Of a stretch of DNA of 64,000 nucleotides, positions 59,661 to 64,000 are shown in pieces (positions within the stretch are counted from its first letter, which is position 1; every line of letters begins with the position of its first letter). Below the pieces are notes generated by a model. That model did no database searches. It was given only the letters and a program-made list of their open reading frames with translations, and had not been told where the DNA came from. The stretch comes from Streptomyces beigongshangae (GTDB lineage: Bacteria > Actinomycetota > Actinomycetes > Streptomycetales > Streptomycetaceae). The stretch spans positions 1 to 64,000 of the forward strand of contig NZ_JAHKJW010000003.1 in assembly GCF_019710745.1 (NCBI RefSeq), written 5' to 3'. The position numbers and the translations under genes were made by a program.

Positions 59661-59755
59661 GTCACCACGCCCGTCACACCCATGTCACAGCGTCCATTTC
59701 ACCGCACCCGTCACACCCATGTCACCGTATCCGTCACGCTCATGTCACCGCGCCC
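59654..59755. repeat. Direct repeats of CCCGTCACACCCATGTCAC before the TetR gene
   Basis: Two exact 19-bp copies at 59670-59688 and 59707-59725 and a degenerate third (CCGTCACGCTCATGTCAC) at 59731-59748, with CCCATGTCAC also at the flank (about 59656-59665). The third overlaps the stop codon of the enoyl-CoA hydratase. Each contains GTCAC/GTGAC half sites, so it could be an operator array or a slipped repeat. Confidence 0.75.
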
Positions 59756-60479
59756 ATGAAGGGTCCCGTCGTTCGAGGAAGGCCGTCATCCCCTCGCGGG
59801 CCTGCGCGGAGGAGAACAGCCGGGCCGAGAGCGCGGTCAGGTCGGCCGCGTCCCGGTCGAAGGTGTCCAGCACCTTAGCCGTGAGCAGCCGCTTCGTCTC
59901 GGCCAGCCCCTGCGGCGAGGAGCGCCGCAGCCCGTCGAGCACCGGCGCGAGTACGGCGTCGGCGTCGTCGCCCGACACCGTGACGAGGCCGATCCGGGCG
60001 GCCTCGGCCGCGTCGAACCTCTCCCCGGTGAGGTAGTAGCGGGCGACCGCGCGCGGGTCCAGGCGCGGCAGGAGGGGCAGCGAGATCACGGCGGGCGCGA
60101 CCCCGATGCGTACCTCCGTGAAGGCGAACGTGGCGTCCCGGGAGGCGGCCGCGATGTCGCAGGCGCCGAGCAGTCCGAGGCCGCCCGCGCGCACGTGGCC
60201 GGTGACGCGGGCGACGACGGGCTTGGGCAGTTCGACGATCCGGCGCAGCAGCGCGACCAGGTCGTCCGGGTGCGGCGGGTCGGTCAGGTCCGCGCCCGCG
60301 CTGAAGGTGTTCCCGGTGTGTGTGAGGACGACGGCGCGTACGTCGCCGTCCTCGCCGCACTCCGCCAGCGCGTCCGCGAGGTCCCCCACCAGCCGGGCGG
60401 AGAGGGCGTTGCGCCGCTCGGGCGCGTCGAGCGCGAGGGTGGTGATCCCGCGCTCCCGCGACCGCCGCACCGTGGTCAT
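59745..60479 (-). CDS. Enoyl-CoA hydratase/isomerase family protein
   Basis: 244 residues from ATG 60479, overlapping the ligase stop (ATGA). Crotonase fold: ITTLALDAPERRNALSARLV (about 12-31), oxyanion segments TGNTFSAGADLTDP (about 55-68) and HVRAGGLGLLGACDIAAASR (about 94-113), FTEVRIGVAPAVISLPLLPR (about 119-138). Hydrates an enoyl-CoA in the operon with the 4CL-like ligase and acyl-CoA dehydrogenase. One of the usual catalytic Glu residues is not obvious, common for divergent members. Confidence 0.9.
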   Translation of the reverse strand: MTTVRRSRERGITTLALDAPERRNALSARLVGDLADALAECGEDGDVRAVVLTHTGNTFSAGADLTDPPHPDDLVALLRRIVELPKPVVARVTGHVRAGGLGLLGACDIAAASRDATFAFTEVRIGVAPAVISLPLLPRLDPRAVARYYLTGERFDAAEAARIGLVTVSGDDADAVLAPVLDGLRRSSPQGLAETKRLLTAKVLDTFDRDAADLTALSARLFSSAQAREGMTAFLERRDPSWAR

Positions 60480-62044
60480 GCGCGCTCCCTCAGTTCCCGC
60501 CGCAGGATCTTCCCGGAGGCGGCCCTGGGCACCGCTTCGAGGAACTCGACGTGCCGGACCTTCTTGTACGGGGCGACGCGCGCGGCGACGTACTCCATGA
60601 CCTCCTCCTCCGTGAGGTCCGGCGCGGCCGGCTGGCGCACCACGTACGCGTGCGGCCTCTCGTTGTTGTCGGTGTCGTAGACCCCGATGACGGCGGCGTC
60701 CGCGATGCCGGGGTGCGTGAGCAGCAGCGCCTCCAGTTCGGCGGGGGCCACCTGGAAGCCCTTGTACTTGATGAGTTCCTTGACCCGGTCGACGACGTAC
60801 AGCCAGCCCTCCGCGTCGACGCGGCCGACGTCCCCGGTGTGCAGCCAGCCGTCCTCGTCGATCATCGCGGCGGTCTCGACGGGGCGCCCCAGGTAGCCCT
60901 TCATGACCTGCGGACCGCGGATGACGATCTCGCCGCGCTCGCCGGTGCCGACGTCCCGGCCGGGGTCGTCCAGCGAGACGATGCGCATCTCCGTGCCGGG
61001 GACGAGCTTGCCGACGCTCCCCGGGGGCGCGTCCTGCGCGCCCAGGGGGACGACGTGCGTGCCGGGCGAGAGCTCCGTCATGCCGTACGCCTGGCCGACC
61101 GGCGGCAGCCCGAGCCGGCGCGAGCATGCCTCGGCGAGCCCGGCGTCCAGCGGCGCCGCCGCGCTGATCACGTACTTCAGGGACGACAGGTCGTAGCCCT
61201 CGACGGCCGGGTGCTTGGCGAGGGCGAGCACGATCGGCGGGGCCACGTACAGGCCGGTGATGCGGTGTTCCTCGATGGCGGCGAGGAAGGATTCGAGGTC
61301 GAAGCGCGGCAGCACGACCACGGTGGCGCCCTGGCGCAGGGGCGCGTTCATGAGGGCCGTCAGCCCGTAGATGTGGAAGAACGGCAGGACGGCGAGGATG
61401 CGGTCGCCGGGTCCCATCGGCATGGTCGGTGTCAGCTGGGCGAGGTTGGTGGCGATGTTCCGGTGGGTGAGCATCACGCCCTTGGGGGCGCCGGTCGTCC
61501 CGGAGGAGTACGGGAGGGCCGCCACGTCCGCCGCGGGGTCGATGTCGACCTGCGGCTCGGGGGCGGTGGAGCCGAGCATGTCGAGCAGCGAGCGGTGCCC
61601 CGGCGCCTGGTCGCAGACGAGGATCTCCGCCACGCCGTCCGCGAGCGCGGCCGCCGCGCGGGCCGTGTCCAGGAGCGGCGAGACGGTGACGATCCACCGG
61701 GCGGCGCTGTCCCGCAGCTGTTTGGCGAACTCCTCGGGCGCGGCGAGGGGGTGCACGGTGGTGACCGACGCGCCCGCGCGTGTGGCGGCGTAGAACGCCG
61801 TGGGGAAGGCGATGGTGTTGGGGCTGTGCAGGGCCAGTACGTCACCCTTGCGGACGCCGAGCGCGGCGAGCGCGGCGGCGATCCGCCGGTGGAACGTGTC
61901 GAGCTGGGCGTAGGTGAGGGTCGTCCCGTCCACGCCGTCGACCAGCGCGGGGGTGTCGCCCCGGGAGGCGGCGCGGCCCAGCACCGCCTCGTGGATGGGT
62001 TCGTCTACGGCGGGAACGTCCTCGTACTCGCTGCGGAACACCAT
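60476..62044 (-). CDS. AMP-forming acyl-CoA ligase (4-coumarate-CoA ligase-like)
   Basis: 522 residues from ATG 62044. ANL superfamily: P-loop YSSGTTGAPKGVMLTHRN (about 180-197), YGMTELSPGTHVV (about 320-332), WLHTGDVGRVDAEGWLYVVD (about 406-425) and the hinge RVKELIKYKGFQVAPAELEA with the terminal PRAASGKILRRELRERA containing the catalytic Lys. Activates a carboxylic acid, medium chain or aromatic. In phase with the dehydrogenase upstream: only the TAG at 62135 separates the two reading frames. Confidence 0.92.
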   Translation of the reverse strand: MVFRSEYEDVPAVDEPIHEAVLGRAASRGDTPALVDGVDGTTLTYAQLDTFHRRIAAALAALGVRKGDVLALHSPNTIAFPTAFYAATRAGASVTTVHPLAAPEEFAKQLRDSAARWIVTVSPLLDTARAAAALADGVAEILVCDQAPGHRSLLDMLGSTAPEPQVDIDPAADVAALPYSSGTTGAPKGVMLTHRNIATNLAQLTPTMPMGPGDRILAVLPFFHIYGLTALMNAPLRQGATVVVLPRFDLESFLAAIEEHRITGLYVAPPIVLALAKHPAVEGYDLSSLKYVISAAAPLDAGLAEACSRRLGLPPVGQAYGMTELSPGTHVVPLGAQDAPPGSVGKLVPGTEMRIVSLDDPGRDVGTGERGEIVIRGPQVMKGYLGRPVETAAMIDEDGWLHTGDVGRVDAEGWLYVVDRVKELIKYKGFQVAPAELEALLLTHPGIADAAVIGVYDTDNNERPHAYVVRQPAAPDLTEEEVMEYVAARVAPYKKVRHVEFLEAVPRAASGKILRRELRERA

Positions 62045-62080
62045 GGCGGGCCCTTTCCAGGAGCCGGGAGTGCTGCGGAG

Positions 62081-62143
62081 GGTGCGTCGTGCCCAGTAGG
62101 AGGTGCATCGTGCCCAGTAGGAGGTGCGTCGTGCCTAGTAGGA
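62081..62143. repeat. Three tandem 21-bp repeats containing the dehydrogenase stop
   Basis: Units at 62081-62101, 62102-62122 and 62123-62143 (GGTGCGTCGTGCCCAGTAGGA on the plus strand) differ at one or two positions. The unit is seven codons long on the minus strand. In the third copy one base change converts TGG to the TAG stop of the acyl-CoA dehydrogenase gene. Confidence 0.9.
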
Positions 62144-63325
62144 CTTGGGCAGGCCCAGGGTCTGGTGCGAGACGTAGTTGAGGATCATCTCCCGGCTGAC
62201 GGGGGCGATCCGGGCCACCCGGGACGCGGTGATGAGCGACGCGAGGCCGAACTCGCCGGTCAGGCCGTTGCCGCCGAGGGTGTGCACCGACTGGTCGACG
62301 GCCTTCACGCAGGCTTCCGCCGCCGCGTACTTGGCCATGTTGGCGGCCTCCCCGGCGCCGACGTCGTCCCCGGAGTCGTACAGGTGGGCCGCTTTCTGCA
62401 TCATCAGGCGGGCGAGTTCGAGGTCGATGTGCGCCTGCGCCAGGGGGTGCGCGATGGCCTGGTGGGAGCCGATCGGCTCGCGCCAGACGGTGCGCTCGCA
62501 CGCGTAGCCGACGGCCTTGGACAGTGCGTACCGGCCCATGCCGATCGCGAACGCGGCGGTCATGATGCGCTCGGGGTTGAGCCCGGCGAAGAGCTGGAGC
62601 AGGCCCGCGTCCTCGTCCCCGACGAGCGCGTCGGCGGGCAGCCGTACGTCGTCCAGGGTCAGCTCGAACTGCTTCTCCGCGCCGTGCAGTTCCATGTCGA
62701 TCTGCCGGCGCCCGAAGCCGGGGGTGTCGCGCGGGACGATGAACAGGCAGGGCTTGAGCCTGCCCGTGCGGGCGTCCGCGGTGCGGCCGACGACGAGGGT
62801 GGCGTCGGCGATGTCGACGCCCGAGATGAACACCTTGCGGCCGGTGAGGAGCCAGTCCCGGTCGGCCGGCGGCGTGTCGTCCGGGCCGTCCTCCGCGCGG
62901 CGGGCGGTGGTGGTGATGCGGTGGCTGTTGGAGCCGGCGTCGGGTTCGGTGATGCCGAAGGCCATGGTGCGGGTGCCGTCGGCGAGGGCCGGGAGCCACT
63001 CCTGTTTCTGGCGTTCCGTGCCGAAGCGGGCGATCACCGTGCCGCAGATGGCCGGGGAGACGATCATCATGAGGAGGGGGCAGCCGGCCGCGCCGAGTTC
63101 CTCCAGGACGATGGAGAGTTCGGCGATGCCGCCGCCTCCGCCGCCGTGTGCCTCCGGCAGGTTGACGCCCAGGTAGCCGAGCTTGGCGGCTTCCGCCCAG
63201 AGTTCGGTGGGGTGGCTCTTCTCCGCGACGACCTTGGTGAGGTACTCGTGGCCGTAGCGCTTGCCGAGGGCCGAGACGGCTGCGCGGAGGGCCTGGTGCT
63301 CTTCTGTTTCCAGGACGGTGGTCAT
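62135..63325 (-). CDS. Acyl-CoA dehydrogenase family protein
   Basis: 396 residues from ATG 63325, GAGGAG upstream. Flavin desaturase: LETEEHQALRAAVSALGKRY start (about 5-24), MAFGITEPDAGSNSHRITTT (about 124-143), ERTVWREPIGSHQAIAHPLA (about 287-306) and the C-terminal HTLGGNGLTGEFGLASLITA, SREMILNYVSHQTLGLPKSY. Part of the minus-strand operon. Its TAG lies inside a tandem repeat and no further in-frame stop occurs before the ligase start. Confidence 0.93.
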   Translation of the reverse strand: MTTVLETEEHQALRAAVSALGKRYGHEYLTKVVAEKSHPTELWAEAAKLGYLGVNLPEAHGGGGGGIAELSIVLEELGAAGCPLLMMIVSPAICGTVIARFGTERQKQEWLPALADGTRTMAFGITEPDAGSNSHRITTTARRAEDGPDDTPPADRDWLLTGRKVFISGVDIADATLVVGRTADARTGRLKPCLFIVPRDTPGFGRRQIDMELHGAEKQFELTLDDVRLPADALVGDEDAGLLQLFAGLNPERIMTAAFAIGMGRYALSKAVGYACERTVWREPIGSHQAIAHPLAQAHIDLELARLMMQKAAHLYDSGDDVGAGEAANMAKYAAAEACVKAVDQSVHTLGGNGLTGEFGLASLITASRVARIAPVSREMILNYVSHQTLGLPKSY

Positions 63326-63379
63326 GTGGCTCCTCGGAGGGGGAGGGCTTGTGCCGGATGGAGGGTGCCGGTTCGTCGT

Positions 63380-63407
63380 GGCTGGTCGCGCAGTTCCCCG
63401 CGCCCCT
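63380..63407. repeat. Dispersed GGCTGGTCGCGCAGTTCCCC repeat, half copy inside an operon
   Basis: GGCTGGTCGCGCAGTTCCCC followed by GCGCCCCT between the biotin-carrier gene stop (63417) and the acyl-CoA dehydrogenase start (63325). Identical to the left arm of the full hairpin at 14920. Confidence 0.8.
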
Positions 63408-63416
63408 GGAAAGCCC

Positions 63417-64000
63417 CTACCGGGGCTCCACCACCGCCAGCAGGGTGCCCACCTCCACCTGTTGGCCGGGGGTGGCGTGCAGGGACGAGAGCGTGCCGTC
63501 CGTCGGGGATGTGATCCGGTGTTCCATCTTCATCGCCTCCAGCCAGATCAGGGGGTGGCCGGCCCGGACGGGTGTTCCCTCGGTCAGGTCCTCCGCCACG
63601 CGGACCACCGTGCCCGGCATGGGCGCCAGGAGGGAACCCGGGGCGTGGGCGGGCCCGGGGGCGGGGAAGCGGGGCAGGACCGTGAGCGTGGTGCCGTTCA
63701 CGTGGACGCGGTCGCCGTACCGGGCCACCTCGAACGTGCGGCGTACGCCCTCGATCTCCAGGACGACGAGCCCGGGCCCGGTCCGCAGCACGTGGACGCC
63801 GTCGGCGGCCGGGCCCCGCCGGGTGTGCCGGTAGTGGACCTCGTGCTCCTCGCCCGCCACGAGGTAGCGCCTGCTCTGCGGCTGGGAGGGCAGGTTGCGC
63901 CAGCCGCCGAACCGGGAGCGGCCGTGCGCGTCGGCGAGGGCGGCGGCCAGCGGGGCGTACGGGTCCGGGGCCGGCGCGGTGAGGTCGCCCAGGTGGCGGT
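63417..64000 (-). CDS. Acyl-CoA carboxylase alpha subunit (biotin carboxylase/carrier), C-terminal part (cut by window edge)
   Basis: The visible 193 codons end with a biotinyl/lipoyl carrier domain: PGSLLAPMPGTVVRVAEDLT and IWLEAMKMEHRITSPTDGTL, where the Lys of EAMKM is the biotinylation site. Upstream residues (DPYAPLAAALADAHGRSRFG) form the BT/BCCP linker region. The carboxylase domain lies beyond the window. First visible gene of the minus-strand operon; in beta-oxidation contexts such subunits carboxylate methylcrotonyl-, geranyl- or propionyl-CoA. Which one cannot be told. Confidence 0.9.
   Translation of the reverse strand, partial: RHLGDLTAPAPDPYAPLAAALADAHGRSRFGGWRNLPSQPQSRRYLVAGEEHEVHYRHTRRGPAADGVHVLRTGPGLVVLEIEGVRRTFEVARYGDRVHVNGTTLTVLPRFPAPGPAHAPGSLLAPMPGTVVRVAEDLTEGTPVRAGHPLIWLEAMKMEHRITSPTDGTLSSLHATPGQQVEVGTLLAVVEPR

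Noticed and set aside
59654..59755. CRISPR-like array
   Set aside because: Only three short repeats with no regular spacers and no cas genes in the window.
60551..63514. 987-codon plus-strand frame
   Set aside because: Antisense of the ligase and the acyl-CoA dehydrogenase, both well supported by motifs.

Overview
The window is chromosomal DNA of a Streptomyces species. G+C is very high, third codon positions are almost all G or C, GTG starts and 4-bp ATGA/GTGA overlaps are common, and several loci are Streptomyces hallmarks: an afsK-type kinase whose activation-loop Thr is residue 168, a DtxR-family regulator whose metal ligands fall exactly on DtxR numbering (dmdR1), an Nsd-like DNA-binding/repeat regulator, a prim-pol-like protein, purU and pdxH/citrate synthase. 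From memory the order resembles the S. coelicolor core between roughly SCO4380 and SCO4423, read backwards; this was not checked against a database. No rRNA, tRNA, CRISPR array or intact insertion sequence was seen.

Layout. 1-2.3 kb: 5' part of afsK and a VOC protein. 2.3-37.9 kb: an accessory-rich stretch dominated by acyl-CoA chemistry: TetR regulator, F420-type oxidoreductase, four acyl-CoA dehydrogenases, a thiolase, a DUF35 partner, DoxX, a flavin monooxygenase, an ADP-forming acyl-CoA ligase, enoyl-CoA hydratase, flavin reductase, SDRs, a zinc alcohol dehydrogenase, a cyclase, an amidohydrolase and an AMP-forming ligase. Near-palindromic CTGAC-N5-GTCAG sites lie at nearly every promoter of this set and overlap the start codon of the TetR gene at 2339, so the scattered operons look like one regulon for breakdown of an unknown (perhaps cyclic or terpenoid) acid. 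Interrupting it are a CHAT-protease cassette (15.9-19.2 kb), a GntR module with twin palindromic operators (20.7-22.8 kb), a LysR gene, and an SDR behind a perfect 46-bp palindrome (23.9 kb).

37.9-57.1 kb: core and regulatory genes: EF-hand protein, STAS protein, ECF sigma factor fused by overlap to a zinc-finger/maleylpyruvate-isomerase-type anti-sigma, purU, solute-binding lipoprotein, a Gln/Pro-rich membrane protein, regulator, prim-pol protein, pdxH, citrate synthase, PAS protein, SIS protein, dmdR1 with an antiparallel ORF, and an alpha/beta hydrolase lacking its nucleophile. 57.3-64 kb: a discoidin-like protein and a second acyl-CoA operon (biotin carboxylase subunit, acyl-CoA dehydrogenase, ligase, enoyl-CoA hydratase, TetR) on the minus strand, running off the window.

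Most interesting: the operator-defined catabolic regulon, the three-gene CHAT cassette, a tiny ORF with consensus promoter and a perfect Shine-Dalgarno at 51.5 kb, and an amber-separated dehydrogenase/ligase pair at 62.1 kb.
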